From contig NZ_AP027142.1 in the NCBI RefSeq assembly GCF_027925385.1, forward strand, positions 1,346,001 through 1,410,000: DNA of 64,000 nt, in the 5' to 3' direction. Positions within the stretch are counted from its first letter, which is position 1; each line of letters opens with the position of its first letter. Shown here piece after piece: positions 1 to 9,397 of the stretch. Source of the stretch: Methylocystis iwaonis (lineage in GTDB: Bacteria > Pseudomonadota > Alphaproteobacteria > Rhizobiales > Beijerinckiaceae). Under the pieces are notes generated by a model. The model was not told where the DNA came from and did no database searches. It worked only from the letters and a program-made list of their open reading frames with translations. The translations under genes were made by a program, and so were the position numbers.

Positions 1-813
1 GTTCTCCATCGCGCCCATGTTGAAATCGGAGACGGCGACGATGTTGAAGACGTCGAGATCATATTCGCGGCCGAACTTCTCCTCGTCCCAACGCATGGAG
101 CGCTTCAGCGCATCCATGGCGTATTCGGCGCGCGCCTCCTTGCCATGCTCGACGTGAATGGCGAGCGTCACCTGACGCCCCGACGTCGTCTTGAAATGAT
201 CGCGCACCACGCCGAGGTCGCCGCCGACGAGCGCGAAGAGATAAGAGGGCTTGGGGAAAGGGTCGCGCCAGACGGCGTAATGGCGGCCGCCGGGAAGGTC
301 TCCCGTCTCGCCGGGATTGCCATTGGAAAGCAGGATCGGCGCCTCGCTCTTATCGGCGTCGATGCGGGTCGTGTAGACGCTGAGCACGTCGGGACGGTCG
401 AGGAAATAAGTGATGCGGCGGAAGCCTTCCGCTTCGCATTGCGTGCAATAGGCCGAGCCCGAGCGATAGAGTCCCGAGAGCTGGGTATTGGCGGTCGGGT
501 CCACCCGCGTCTCGATCTCGAGCGTGAAGGGCGCCTCGGGAACCGCCGTGAGGGTGAGCTGGTCGGGCGTCGCCGTATAGTCCTGCGCGCCGAGCGGGCG
601 CCCGTCGACCTTGACGCCGACCAGCGTCAGCTCGTCGCCGTCGAGGACGAGCGGCGCGCCGGGCGCGCCCTTGGGATTGCGGCGCAGCGCGAGCCGCGCC
701 ACCACCTTGGTCTCCGTCCGGTGAAGGGAAATATCGAGCGCCACAGTGTCGATCAGAAAGTCGGCGGGGCGATAGTCTGCAAGGCGGACGGCGACATTGG
801 AGGGGTGGCGCAT
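1..813 (-). CDS. pepN: Aminopeptidase N, N-terminal part (runs off the window)
   Basis: This is the first 271 codons of an M1-family zinc aminopeptidase, which removes N-terminal residues from peptides in the cytoplasm. The start is the ATG at 811-813. The visible part is the beta-rich N-terminal domain, with segments such as SGLYRSGSAYCTQCEAEGFR and ITYFLDRPDVLSVY that are typical of the gammaproteobacterial and alphaproteobacterial PepN type. The exopeptidase signature GAMEN forms the last five residues before the window edge. The HExxH zinc motif lies outside the window. It is divergently oriented to the RND efflux operon, with about 250 bp between them. Confidence 0.95.
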   Translation of the reverse strand, partial: MRHPSNVAVRLADYRPADFLIDTVALDISLHRTETKVVARLALRRNPKGAPGAPLVLDGDELTLVGVKVDGRPLGAQDYTATPDQLTLTAVPEAPFTLEIETRVDPTANTQLSGLYRSGSAYCTQCEAEGFRRITYFLDRPDVLSVYTTRIDADKSEAPILLSNGNPGETGDLPGGRHYAVWRDPFPKPSYLFALVGGDLGVVRDHFKTTSGRQVTLAIHVEHGKEARAEYAMDALKRSMRWDEEKFGREYDLDVFNIVAVSDFNMGAMEN

Positions 814-1062
814 GAAAACCTCTAGGCAGGGAATCGGAGCTTCGGACGAATATAGGCGGCTATGCAAGATTTGCGACCGGCCGCGCCCGCGCCAGGGCGG
901 CGGGGTGACGAATTTTTAATTGGAAACTCACGGCAAAGATTTGGTAGGCCTTGAGCCGGCGGCCATTGGCGGGCAAAGTCGCCCCGAGCTTCCTCCGATC
1001 CGCCGACCGACGCCTTCGCTCGCTTGGCGCCGTTTTCGCTCTAAGCCGGTGCGTCTCTCCCC

Positions 1063-2184
1063 ATGTGGCGAAAGCTTTTCCTGACTCTCGTTCTCGCGGC
1101 TGGCGGCGCGCCGGACGCTTTCGGCGCGCCGCCAGCCGCGGCGCCTCAGGAGATTCTCGTGCCGCTCAGCGAGGAGCAGATACGCGCCGCTGGCGTCGAG
1201 ACGCAGCCGGTCGAAGCGGAAACCGGGGCCGGAGAGATCGTCGTGCCGGGCGTTGTGACCGTGCCGCCGCAGCAGCTCCGCGTTGTCGCCGCGCCGGCCG
1301 CGGGCCTTGTCGAGACCCTGCTCGTCGCGCCCGACGAGGATGTGAAGGAGGGCGATCCGATTGCGACGCTGCGCTCCTCGGAGCTGGTCGAGGCGCAGCG
1401 GGCCTTTCTGCACGCCGTCTCCGACGCCGATCTCGCCACCGAGAAGCTGCGCCGGGACGAGCAGCTCTTCAAGGAGCGCATCATCGCCGAGCGGCGGCTC
1501 ATCATCACCCGCGCCGAAGCCGTCCAGGCCCGCGCGACATTGGAGGAGCGGGGCCAGATCCTCACCCTTTCCGGCATGAGCGAGGCCGATGTCGCGCAAT
1601 TGCGCAAGGACCGCAAGCTCGCGAGCGCGCTTCTGGTGCGCGCGCCGATCAGCGGAACCATCCTGCAGCGGCACGGCACGACGGGCGAACGCGTGCAGGC
1701 CTCGGCGCCGCTCGTCACCATTGCGCGCCTCGACCCCATCTGGGTCAATCTGCAGGCGCCGCTCGGCCGCGTCGCGGCGCTCGGGAGCGTCGATCGCGTG
1801 CTTCTGCCGTCGATCGATCTCGCGGGCCGCCTCATTCGCGTCGGTCACACCGTCGACCAGGCCACGCAATCGGTGACGGCGGTGGCGGAGTTCCACCCCG
1901 GGAAAAGCTCCTTGCGGCCGGGGCAGGCGCTGCAGGCGATCCTGCACGTGAAAGGCGCCGACGCCTCACAGTGGCGCGTGTCCGCCGACGCCGTGGCGAG
2001 CTATCTCAACCATAGCTGGGTCTTCGTGCGTTCCCCTCAGGGCTTCCGCGCCGTACCGGTGACGCTCGTCTCCGAGACGCCGCAGTTCGCCTCGGTGCAG
2101 GGAGAGCTCGCGGTCGGCCAGCGCGTGGCCGTGCATGGTCTTCTGACGCTCCTCGCCGAACTCGCGAAGACCGAGAGCCCATGA
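1063..2184 (+). CDS. RND efflux periplasmic adaptor subunit (HlyD/CusB-like)
   Basis: This 373-residue protein is the membrane-fusion component of a tripartite efflux pump and links the inner-membrane RND pump to the outer-membrane channel. It begins with a signal peptide (MWRKLFLTLVLAAGG, then a cleavage region near FGAPPA). A biotinyl/lipoyl-like half (VVAAPAAGLVETLLVAPDEDV) leads into an alpha-helical hairpin around residues 110-180, then the second lipoyl half (RAPISGTILQRHG) and a beta-barrel (LDPIWVNLQAP). The pump gene starts five bases after the stop codon, so the two are co-transcribed. No histidine- or methionine-rich metal-binding tail is visible, so the substrate cannot be read from this subunit. 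Confidence 0.9.
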   Translation: MWRKLFLTLVLAAGGAPDAFGAPPAAAPQEILVPLSEEQIRAAGVETQPVEAETGAGEIVVPGVVTVPPQQLRVVAAPAAGLVETLLVAPDEDVKEGDPIATLRSSELVEAQRAFLHAVSDADLATEKLRRDEQLFKERIIAERRLIITRAEAVQARATLEERGQILTLSGMSEADVAQLRKDRKLASALLVRAPISGTILQRHGTTGERVQASAPLVTIARLDPIWVNLQAPLGRVAALGSVDRVLLPSIDLAGRLIRVGHTVDQATQSVTAVAEFHPGKSSLRPGQALQAILHVKGADASQWRVSADAVASYLNHSWVFVRSPQGFRAVPVTLVSETPQFASVQGELAVGQRVAVHGLLTLLAELAKTESP

Positions 2185-2188
2185 CGAC

Positions 2189-5100
2189 ATGCTAGAGCAG
2201 TTGATCCACTTCTCGCTGCGTCAGCGGCTGATTACCTTCCTTTGCGCGCTCTTTGTCGCCGCCTGGGGCGCCGTGAGCTATCTGAAGCTCCCGATCGACG
2301 CTTTTCCCGACGTCGCGCCCGTGCAGGTTCTTGTCGCCATGCGCGCCCCGGGCCTGACGCCCGAAGAGCTGGAGGCGCGCGTCACCGCGCCGATCGAAAT
2401 CGCCGCCAAGGGCATTCCCTCGCTGACGCATATGCGCTCGACGACGCGCTATTCGATCGCGCTGATCACCTTCGAATTCGCGGAGGGGACGGATATTTAC
2501 TGGGCGCGCGCGCAGGTCAACGAGCGCCTCTCGCAAGTCCAGGATCAATTGCCGGCGGGCGCATCCGGAGGGCTGGCGCCCATCGTCACGCCGCTCGGCG
2601 AGATGGTGATGTTCACCATCGTCGGCGGCGATCTCACGCCGAAGGAGCAGAGAAGCCTCTTCGATTTCACCATCCGCCCGGCGATACGCGGCCTGCCCGG
2701 CGTCGCCGATCTCAATGTTCTCGGCGGCTATGTGCGCACCTTCGAGGTGGCGCCGTCGCCCTCGGCCATGGCGGCGCGCGGCGTCACGGTCGAGATGCTG
2801 GAATCGGCGCTCAAGGACAATAATAGAAACGACGGCGCCGGCCGCGTGCAGGACGGCGAGGAAGCGCTGCTGGTGCGCGCCGAGGGAAGGCTGCGCTCGC
2901 TGGAGGATATTCGTTCGGTCGTGATCGCGGCGCGCCCCACCGGCGTCGTTCGCGTCGGCGACGTGGCGGAAGTGCGCAACGGCGCCCTGCCGCGCAACGG
3001 CGTCGTCAGCCGCAACGGCCAGGAAGAGGCGGTCTGGGGGCTGGTTCTGGGCCTGCGCGGCGCCGACGCGCGCACGGTCGTTTCCGGGGTGAAGACGCGG
3101 CTCGCCGAGCTTGCGCCGACGCTGCCCAAGGGCGTGACGATCGAGATTTTCTACGATCGCAGCGAGCTGATCGGCAAAGCCGTCTGGACCGTTCAGAAGG
3201 TGCTGATCGAGGCCATTGTGCTGGTGGTGATCCTGCTGGTTCTGTTTCTCGGCAATCTCCGCGCGGCGCTCGTGGTTTCGGTGATCCTGCCGCTTGCGGC
3301 GCTCGCCACCTTCGGCGTCATGAGATGGTGGGGGCTCTCGGCCAATATCATGTCGCTCGGCGGTCTCGCGATCGCCATCGGCCTTCTCGTCGACTGCGCC
3401 GTCGTCGTCGTCGAGAATGTCGAGCATCGGCTCGCGGACGCGCATGACGCAAGCTTCGCTGACCGCGTGTTCATGACTTTCGAGGCGACGCGCGAAGTGG
3501 CGCCGCCGCTTGTCTCGGGCGTCGTCATCATCGTCACGGTGTTCCTGCCGCTGCTGTCGCTCGAAGGGCTGGAGGGACGGCTTTTTGCGCCGGTCGCGCT
3601 CACCATCGCCTTTGCCCTGGGCTCGGCCTTGCTGCTTTCTCTCACCGTCGTTCCGGCGCTCAGCGCCACCCTGCTGCGGCCCGGCCACGGTGGGGAGCCG
3701 TGGCTCGTCCGCAAAATCGCCGCGATCTACGAGCCGCTTTTGCAGCGCGCGCTGGCGCGGCCGCTCGTCGTCGCGGCCATCGCTCTGGGCGGGCTTGCGA
3801 TCGCTGGCGTGGCGGGGTCGAGAATCGGCCAGACCTTCATGCCGGTGATGAACGAGGGCACGCCTGTCATTACCATCCGCAAACATCCGACGATCAGCGT
3901 CGCCGTCGCGGCGGAAACCGACCGCCGCATTCAGCGCGAGATCATGACGAAAGTGCCGGAGGTGAAAGGCATGATGGCGCGCGCCGGCGCCGATGAGCTC
4001 GGCATCGATCCGGTCGGCCTCAACGAGACCGATAATTTCCTCACCCTCGCGCCGCAGAAGGAATGGCGCGGGCGCGGCATGGACTGGCTCCTGGACGAGA
4101 TCAGAGCCGTGCTCGACGGCATCCCGGGCATTTCCTACGCTTTCTCGCAACCCATCGACATGCGCGTGCAGGAGATGATCATCGGCGCGCGCGGCGATGT
4201 GGTGGTGAAGATCTTCGGCGACGACATCAACGAGTTGAACCGCCTCGCGCGCGACGTCGCGGCGCAGTTGAAGACGATCCCCGGCGCGCGCGACGTGTTC
4301 GCGCTACAGAACGACGGGATGCGTTATCTGACGGCGCGCGTCGACAGGCTGGCGGCGGGGCGTTTCGGTCTCGACGCCAGTGATATTCAGGACGCCTTGC
4401 GCGTCTGGGTCGACGGGCAACAGGTCGGCATCGTGCTCGAAGGGCCCATTCGCACGCCGCTGGTCGTGCGCGGCTCCGAAACCTCGCGGCGCTCCTCCGT
4501 CGATTTCGCGCGCCTGCCGATGGTGTCGAACGACGGGAAGGTCGTCGAGCTGTCTCAGCTTGCCGACGTAAAGATCGAGAACGGCCCCATTCAGGTCATT
4601 CGCGAGGAAGGCCGACGCTTCGCGACGGTGCTCGCCAATGTCGAGGGCCGCGATCTCGTCGGCTTCGTCGACGACGCCAAAACCGCGGTGGCGCATCATG
4701 TGACGACGCCAAGGGGCTACGCCTATCAATGGGGCGGCCAGTTCGAGAACCAGCAGCGCGCGTCGGCGCGCCTTGCGATCGTCGTGCCCATCGCGCTCGC
4801 TTTGATCTTCCTGCTGCTCTACTTCACCTTCAATTCCGCGCTGCAGGCGACGCTCGTCTTTTGCAACGTGCCTTTCGCGGCGATCGGCGGCATTCTCGCG
4901 CTCTGGCTCTCCGGAGAGTTTCTCTCCGTGCCGGCCTCGGTCGGCTTCATCGCGCTCATCGGCATTGCGGTGCTGAACGGCGTGGTGCTCATCTCCTACA
5001 TCAACAAGCTGATGGCCGAGGGCGTGGGGACGACGCGCGACGCCGTGGTCGAGGGCGCGCGCCGCCGCATGCGTCCGGTGACTCTCACGGCGACGATCGC

Positions 5101-5305
5101 CGCTTTCGGCCTCATCCCCTTCCTCTTCGCGACGGGGCCGGGCGCCGAGATCCAGCGCCCGCTGGCGATCGTCGTTATCGGCGGCCTCATCACGGCGACC
5201 ACGCTGACGCTCGTGCTGCTGCCGATCCTCTACGATCGGGCCATGAGCTGGCGCTTGCGCAGGAAGCGCAACAGCATCGCCGTGCAGAGAACGGCTTCGC
5301 TATGA
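2189..5305 (+). CDS. RND efflux pump, CusA/CzcA (heavy-metal) family
   Basis: This 1038-residue protein has the normal length of a heavy-metal-efflux RND pump, which exports cations from periplasm or cytoplasm using the proton gradient. The N-terminus (LRQRLITFLCALFVAAWG, YLKLPIDAFPDVAPVQV) is characteristic of the CusA/CzcA branch rather than of drug-efflux AcrB. Twelve membrane segments occur in the usual 1+5+1+5 pattern. The TM4 signature reads AIAIGLLVDCAVVVVENVEH. It has the VD and EN of the family but lacks the DFG of CzcA-type divalent pumps, so it is closer to the CusA-type pattern. That substrate guess is weak. The gene overlaps the downstream TolC-like gene by an ATGA. Confidence 0.92.
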   Translation: MLEQLIHFSLRQRLITFLCALFVAAWGAVSYLKLPIDAFPDVAPVQVLVAMRAPGLTPEELEARVTAPIEIAAKGIPSLTHMRSTTRYSIALITFEFAEGTDIYWARAQVNERLSQVQDQLPAGASGGLAPIVTPLGEMVMFTIVGGDLTPKEQRSLFDFTIRPAIRGLPGVADLNVLGGYVRTFEVAPSPSAMAARGVTVEMLESALKDNNRNDGAGRVQDGEEALLVRAEGRLRSLEDIRSVVIAARPTGVVRVGDVAEVRNGALPRNGVVSRNGQEEAVWGLVLGLRGADARTVVSGVKTRLAELAPTLPKGVTIEIFYDRSELIGKAVWTVQKVLIEAIVLVVILLVLFLGNLRAALVVSVILPLAALATFGVMRWWGLSANIMSLGGLAIAIGLLVDCAVVVVENVEHRLADAHDASFADRVFMTFEATREVAPPLVSGVVIIVTVFLPLLSLEGLEGRLFAPVALTIAFALGSALLLSLTVVPALSATLLRPGHGGEPWLVRKIAAIYEPLLQRALARPLVVAAIALGGLAIAGVAGSRIGQTFMPVMNEGTPVITIRKHPTISVAVAAETDRRIQREIMTKVPEVKGMMARAGADELGIDPVGLNETDNFLTLAPQKEWRGRGMDWLLDEIRAVLDGIPGISYAFSQPIDMRVQEMIIGARGDVVVKIFGDDINELNRLARDVAAQLKTIPGARDVFALQNDGMRYLTARVDRLAAGRFGLDASDIQDALRVWVDGQQVGIVLEGPIRTPLVVRGSETSRRSSVDFARLPMVSNDGKVVELSQLADVKIENGPIQVIREEGRRFATVLANVEGRDLVGFVDDAKTAVAHHVTTPRGYAYQWGGQFENQQRASARLAIVVPIALALIFLLLYFTFNSALQATLVFCNVPFAAIGGILALWLSGEFLSVPASVGFIALIGIAVLNGVVLISYINKLMAEGVGTTRDAVVEGARRRMRPVTLTATIAAFGLIPFLFATGPGAEIQRPLAIVVIGGLITATTLTLVLLPILYDRAMSWRLRRKRNSIAVQRTASL

Positions 5306-6603
5306 CCGGCGCGCCGCTTCTCGCCGCTTTGATACTCGGGCTCGCGGGCCCCGCCTTCGCCGCGCCGCAGCCGCGCGGCGAAGTGACGGCGAGAAACATC
5401 GACGGCGCCAGCCAAAAGAAGAGCAAGAAGCCGCTCGGCCATGCGCTGGTGCGCCATCTCGACATGGCGGTGGCGATCGACGCGCAGAGCAGGGCGCTGG
5501 CGGCGCAATTCGGCGCGGTCTCGGCGCGCTACGCCACGACGCGCTCGATCTCGCCCGGCTCGCCTTATATCGGCGGAACGCAGCGCAACGCCGTCGCCGG
5601 CAATCTGCGTAACTACAATGAGACGGAGATCGAGGCGGGCCTGCCGCTCTGGCTGCCCGGCCAGCGCGACGCGCTGGAGGCGACCGTCTCGAGCGGCGTC
5701 ATCGAGATCGAGGAAAAGATCGGCCTGCGCCGGCTCGACGTCGCGGGGCTTTTGCGCGACGCCTGGTGGACGGCGCAGCGCACGGCGCGAGAGACGACCG
5801 TGGCGCGCAACCGCGTCGCAACGGCGCGCGAGATCGGCTCCGACATGACCCGGCGCGTGGAACTCGGCGAAGCGGCGCAGGCCGACGCGCTGCTGGCGAA
5901 GAATGAATTGCTCGCCGCCGAGACAGAACTCGCGCAGGCGGAAGGCGCCGAAAAAGTCGCGCGCGTAAACTATGCGGCGCTTACCGGCGGCGCGACGCCG
6001 GATGGCGCGCTCGAATCGATCAAGCCCCCGGGCGACATCGAGGATCATCCGGCGCTACGCGCGCCGCTCGCCGCGCTGCGCCGCGCCGAGACCCAATTGC
6101 AGCTCGTCGAGGCGACGCCGATCGACAATCCGGATGTCGGCGTTTTCGGCCGTCAGGAGCATAATCGGCAATATTCGACCGACCCGTCGCAGTCGGTGAC
6201 GGATCAGCGCACGGACGCAACGACCGTCGGCGTGCGCATTCGCATACCGCTCCCGACCGAAGGCCGGCAGGCGCCGCGCCAGGCCGAGGCGCTCGCCGAA
6301 ATGACGCGGGCGCGGGCTGAATATGAGAAGGCCGAGCGCGTCGTTCTCGCCGACATAAAGGCGGCGCGCGCCAATCTCGCCGCCGCGCAGAAGGCCGCGG
6401 GCCTCGCCAACAAGCGCCTCTCGGTCGCCAATGAGCAGTTCGAGCTCTCGCGCAAATCCTTCGCGCTCGGCGAGATCAGCGCCTTCGATCTCTACCGCGT
6501 GCGGCAATTGCAGTTAGATGCGCAGCGCGCGCAAGCCAGCGCCTCGGTGAATGTGGGCGCGGCGGTATCGCGGGTAAATCAGGCGCAGGGTTACGCGCCG
6601 TGA
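5302..6603 (+). CDS. TolC/CzcC-family outer membrane efflux protein
   Basis: This 433-residue protein is the outer-membrane channel of the tripartite pump. The ATG at 5302 overlaps the pump stop codon (ATGA), and a signal peptide follows (LLAALILGLAGPAFAAPQ). The body contains two long alpha-helical coiled-coil repeats typical of OEP-family channels, for example LLAKNELLAAETELAQAEGA near residue 200 and LADIKAARANLAAAQKAAGL near residue 350, ending in FALGEISAFDLYRVRQLQLD. An open frame extends upstream of 5302 inside the pump gene, but the signal peptide and overlap favour this start. It is the last gene of the operon; a palindromic repeat lies just downstream. Confidence 0.9.
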   Translation: MTGAPLLAALILGLAGPAFAAPQPRGEVTARNIDGASQKKSKKPLGHALVRHLDMAVAIDAQSRALAAQFGAVSARYATTRSISPGSPYIGGTQRNAVAGNLRNYNETEIEAGLPLWLPGQRDALEATVSSGVIEIEEKIGLRRLDVAGLLRDAWWTAQRTARETTVARNRVATAREIGSDMTRRVELGEAAQADALLAKNELLAAETELAQAEGAEKVARVNYAALTGGATPDGALESIKPPGDIEDHPALRAPLAALRRAETQLQLVEATPIDNPDVGVFGRQEHNRQYSTDPSQSVTDQRTDATTVGVRIRIPLPTEGRQAPRQAEALAEMTRARAEYEKAERVVLADIKAARANLAAAQKAAGLANKRLSVANEQFELSRKSFALGEISAFDLYRVRQLQLDAQRAQASASVNVGAAVSRVNQAQGYAP

Positions 6604-6680
6604 TGGGGCATTGCGAGCGAAACACGCCGGTCGCTTGATTGCGACGGTGTAGATCGCTGGGACACTCGGCTGAGCCATGC

Positions 6681-6763
6681 CCGTCATTGCGAGCGGAGCG
6701 AAGCAATCCAGGGCCACATCGCTGCCCTAGATTGCTTCGTCGCTTCGCTCCTCGCAATGACGG
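6681..6763. repeat. REP-A palindromic intergenic repeat, copy 1
   Basis: This imperfect inverted repeat opens with CCGTCATTGCGAG and closes with CTCGCAATGACGG. Inner arms GAAGCAATCCAGGGC and GCCCTAGATTGCTTC surround a short loop. It lies between the convergent TolC-like gene and the haem-motif protein gene. It is the first of nine copies of the same element in this window, all intergenic or in a dead gene. Confidence 0.9.
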
Positions 6764-6767
6764 TTCT

Positions 6768-8231
6768 CTACGGCTTGGCCAATCCATTGCTGTTGATGAA
6801 ATCAACCACCTCCGCCGTTTCCGACGCCGCGCGCCGCGTCGCCGTCGCCTCGAGCTTGCCGGGGCGCAGGAAGGACGGGAACCAGCCGAGATTGCGCACG
6901 TTCCATTTTTCCTGGGGCAGCGCCGCCGGATCGACGCCAGGAATCCTGGCGTTTTTCAAGAGATCCATCGCGCGGCGCGTATCGGTGTGGCAACTCACGC
7001 AGTCGGTGTTGAAGAAATGGCTGCGGGCCGGATCGGCGATGAGATCGACGGTTTCTTGAATTTTCTTGATGGTGGCGGGGTTGGAGATTTTAGCGTCGCC
7101 GAGGTCGAAGAGTTCGGCGGTCGCGAGCCCCTTGCGTTGCGCCACCGGCAGCGCCGCCTCGCCCGCAGGCAGCGCCGCGTTCTTGCAGGTGATGGGATTG
7201 AGATTATTGGGCGCCGGCGTCGGGATGACCTGATGCGGCGTCTCCAACACCGCAAGGCCCTCGGCGAATTGCTTGCCGTCGAGCGCCGGCCCGCGCACCG
7301 GAATGAAGCCGCCATTGGGCAATGAGGGAACGACGCCCGGCCCGACCGGCGCCATGGCCAGGAAAATCCAGGGCTCGGGCCCATTGTCGGCGAGCCCCAT
7401 CACCGCCATGGCGCTGAGCTTTCCGCCCGTGAGATGGCGCTCGAGAACATTCACAAGCGCGTCGCGCAGCGGTTTCGCCGAGCGGCGATCGGCGAGGCCC
7501 GGATGCACGCCGAGCAGCTTCCCTTGCGTCGAGATTTTCACGGCGCCGAAGCGGCCGTTCGCGAGATCGTCGCGCAGACCGGCGAAGTCGCGCGCGACTT
7601 TCTTGAACGCGTCCATGTCCGGCTTGACGCGCGCCTGGCAGCCTTGTTCGGCGGGCGCGTCGAACCCGGCGGCGAAAGTGTAGACAAGATGCGCGGCGAC
7701 GTCGTGAACCTGCACGGCGCCATTGGCTTGCGTCGTCACCGGCTGCAGGATGAAGCGCACTTGCGGAGATTGTCCGAATTGCTCGGTGACGCCGTGCGTG
7801 AGCCCGGGCGCGCCGGGGTCGATGCGCAAACCAGCGACACGCCATGCCTTGATGTCATGCGCCTCCTTGGGCAATTGCACATGATGGCTTCCGATCTGCG
7901 TCGCAGGGCCTTCGGCGTTGGCGAGGAATTGCGCAAAGGCGGCTGCGGGCCATAGGGCTTCGCGTTTCGAAGCGTCCTTCGGGTCTGGCGCAGTGAGATC
8001 GGCGATCGCGATCGTGTCGGCGAGGCCCTCGGCGTTTTTGGGCGGCGGGAAGAGCCAGGAGACGTCATCCGCCGACAGCGGCGCGCCTGCCGATGCGGTT
8101 GGAGCCGTTATCGCCGCTTGTGCGTGGCGCAGCTTGGCGGCATGAGTGGATGTCGAGGCTGCTGTCGCCAGTGCGAACACTGAGCACGCTAAGCGCGCAC
8201 GAAAGCCGTTACGAAAATAATTGGAAGCCAT
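6768..8231 (-). CDS. Secreted protein with a single haem-c motif (CxxCH), function unknown
   Basis: This 487-residue protein starts at the ATG at 8231, preceded by a GGCGAGAG ribosome-binding site and followed by an export signal (residues about 1-33, ending STSTHAAK). The frame extends 26 codons upstream, but that start would precede the signal peptide. Near residue 420 it has DCVSCHTDTRR, a c-type haem-binding motif, followed by a C-terminal region (WFPSFLRPGKL) ending in NSNGLAKP. The roughly 380 residues before the motif match no family I recognise. A periplasmic mono-haem protein is a fair inference; redox role and partner are unknown. It stands alone, convergent with the efflux operon. 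Confidence 0.75.
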   Translation of the reverse strand: MASNYFRNGFRARLACSVFALATAASTSTHAAKLRHAQAAITAPTASAGAPLSADDVSWLFPPPKNAEGLADTIAIADLTAPDPKDASKREALWPAAAFAQFLANAEGPATQIGSHHVQLPKEAHDIKAWRVAGLRIDPGAPGLTHGVTEQFGQSPQVRFILQPVTTQANGAVQVHDVAAHLVYTFAAGFDAPAEQGCQARVKPDMDAFKKVARDFAGLRDDLANGRFGAVKISTQGKLLGVHPGLADRRSAKPLRDALVNVLERHLTGGKLSAMAVMGLADNGPEPWIFLAMAPVGPGVVPSLPNGGFIPVRGPALDGKQFAEGLAVLETPHQVIPTPAPNNLNPITCKNAALPAGEAALPVAQRKGLATAELFDLGDAKISNPATIKKIQETVDLIADPARSHFFNTDCVSCHTDTRRAMDLLKNARIPGVDPAALPQEKWNVRNLGWFPSFLRPGKLEATATRRAASETAEVVDFINSNGLAKP

Positions 8232-8343
8232 CTCTCGCCCCTCATAAGGTTTTTCTTGAAACGCCGCGTTGCAAGCTAATGCGGTTGGGCGGCGACAGGC
8301 AAGGGCCAACGATGTTTCACATTCTGCGCGTCGCGCGCGCGTA

Positions 8344-9216
8344 TCAGTCCTGCTTATTCAAAAACTGCATCACGCGCTCGATTGTCGGCTGGTCGAGCAG
8401 CAGCGGCGCGTGGCCTTGGCCGGGTACGGTATGACGTTCGAGCCTCGGCGCGCGTCGCGCCATTTCAGCGAAGGTTTCGATGGAGAGGATGTTCGAGGTC
8501 TCGCCGCGCAGCGCGAGTATGGGGTGCTGGGCGAGAGCCGCGAAGGCTTCCCACAAATCCTCGACCTCGCATTCCGGCGTGATGTCGTCGAGCGTATGCG
8601 CAAGCTCGGGATCGTAGCGCAGCGCGATCTTGCCGTCCCTTTCTTCGAAGGTCTGGCGCGCGAAGATTTCCCACTGCTCGGGCGTGATCGCGGGGAAGGC
8701 CACGCTTGCGGTCAGGCGCATCAGCGCGGCGGCGTCGCTCATTTTCTGGAGCGGCGGCATTTTGCCGACGTAGCCCTTGATCAGCAGCAGGCCTTTCTTT
8801 TCGATCACGGGGCCGATGTCGTTCAGGATCGCGGCGCTTATCAATCCCGGCCGGGCGCGCGCGAGGCGCATCGTGTGAAGCCCGCCGCGCGAGGTGCCGA
8901 AGAAGACGGCCCTGGCGACGCCGGCGTCGGCGAGAACGGCAAAGATGTCCTCTTCTTCGACGTCGGGATTGTAACGGCGCCAGTCCTTGTCCCACTCGGA
9001 GCGCCCGCGTCCGCGATAATCCAGCGCGAGCACGCGCCGGCCCGATTGCTGCGCCGCTTCGGCCACGAGGCAAAAATCATCCGCCGTGCGCGCGAGCCCC
9101 GGCAGGCACACGAACGGCAGCCGCGTCGCGGCCGGGCAGGGGTAGTCGCGATAATGCAGGCGCAGGCCATCGCGGGCGGTGATGAAATGGCTTTCGGGGG
9201 CGAAGGTCGAGCTCAC
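8344..9216 (-). CDS. Alpha/beta hydrolase
   Basis: This 290-residue protein has the alpha/beta-hydrolase fold. FVCLPGLARTADDF gives the oxyanion-loop region and FFGTSRGGLHTMRL carries the nucleophile elbow G-T-S-R-G, so the serine near residue 109 is the expected nucleophile. GQGHAPLLLDQP near residue 273 carries the catalytic histidine. An acidic residue in EFVD-like position could not be fixed with certainty. The start is GTG at 9216, with GGAG nine bases upstream. The substrate cannot be inferred; such proteins are often esterases or haloalkane-dehalogenase-like enzymes. It is divergent from accA. Confidence 0.88.
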   Translation of the reverse strand: MSSTFAPESHFITARDGLRLHYRDYPCPAATRLPFVCLPGLARTADDFCLVAEAAQQSGRRVLALDYRGRGRSEWDKDWRRYNPDVEEEDIFAVLADAGVARAVFFGTSRGGLHTMRLARARPGLISAAILNDIGPVIEKKGLLLIKGYVGKMPPLQKMSDAAALMRLTASVAFPAITPEQWEIFARQTFEERDGKIALRYDPELAHTLDDITPECEVEDLWEAFAALAQHPILALRGETSNILSIETFAEMARRAPRLERHTVPGQGHAPLLLDQPTIERVMQFLNKQD

Positions 9217-9397
9217 GCAATTGCTCCAATGTCTCGCAGACTTTTACCGCGCCGGGCGGATTGCGCCAAACGCTGCTATTGCAGGAAGAACGCCGCAACG
9301 CCGACCTTTCTTGACTTCCCGCGCCGATGCAGCGAGTTTGCGCGCGCCCGAGAGGCCGCCGGGCGCCACCAATAACCGGCAGGAAATCCAACCGCTC

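Noticed and set aside
951..2015. Plus-strand open frame of 354 codons overlapping the adaptor gene
   Set aside because: It is an out-of-frame shadow of the adaptor gene at 1063-2184, rich in Arg and Ala, with no domain.
2192..4150. Long minus-strand open frame (652 codons) opposite the RND pump gene
   Set aside because: The composition is the typical Arg/Asp/His-rich shadow of high-GC coding DNA; it has no motifs and no ribosome-binding site.
4729..5301. N-terminal extension of the TolC-like frame
   Set aside because: The signal peptide and ATGA overlap show that translation begins at 5302; the extension lies inside the RND pump gene.
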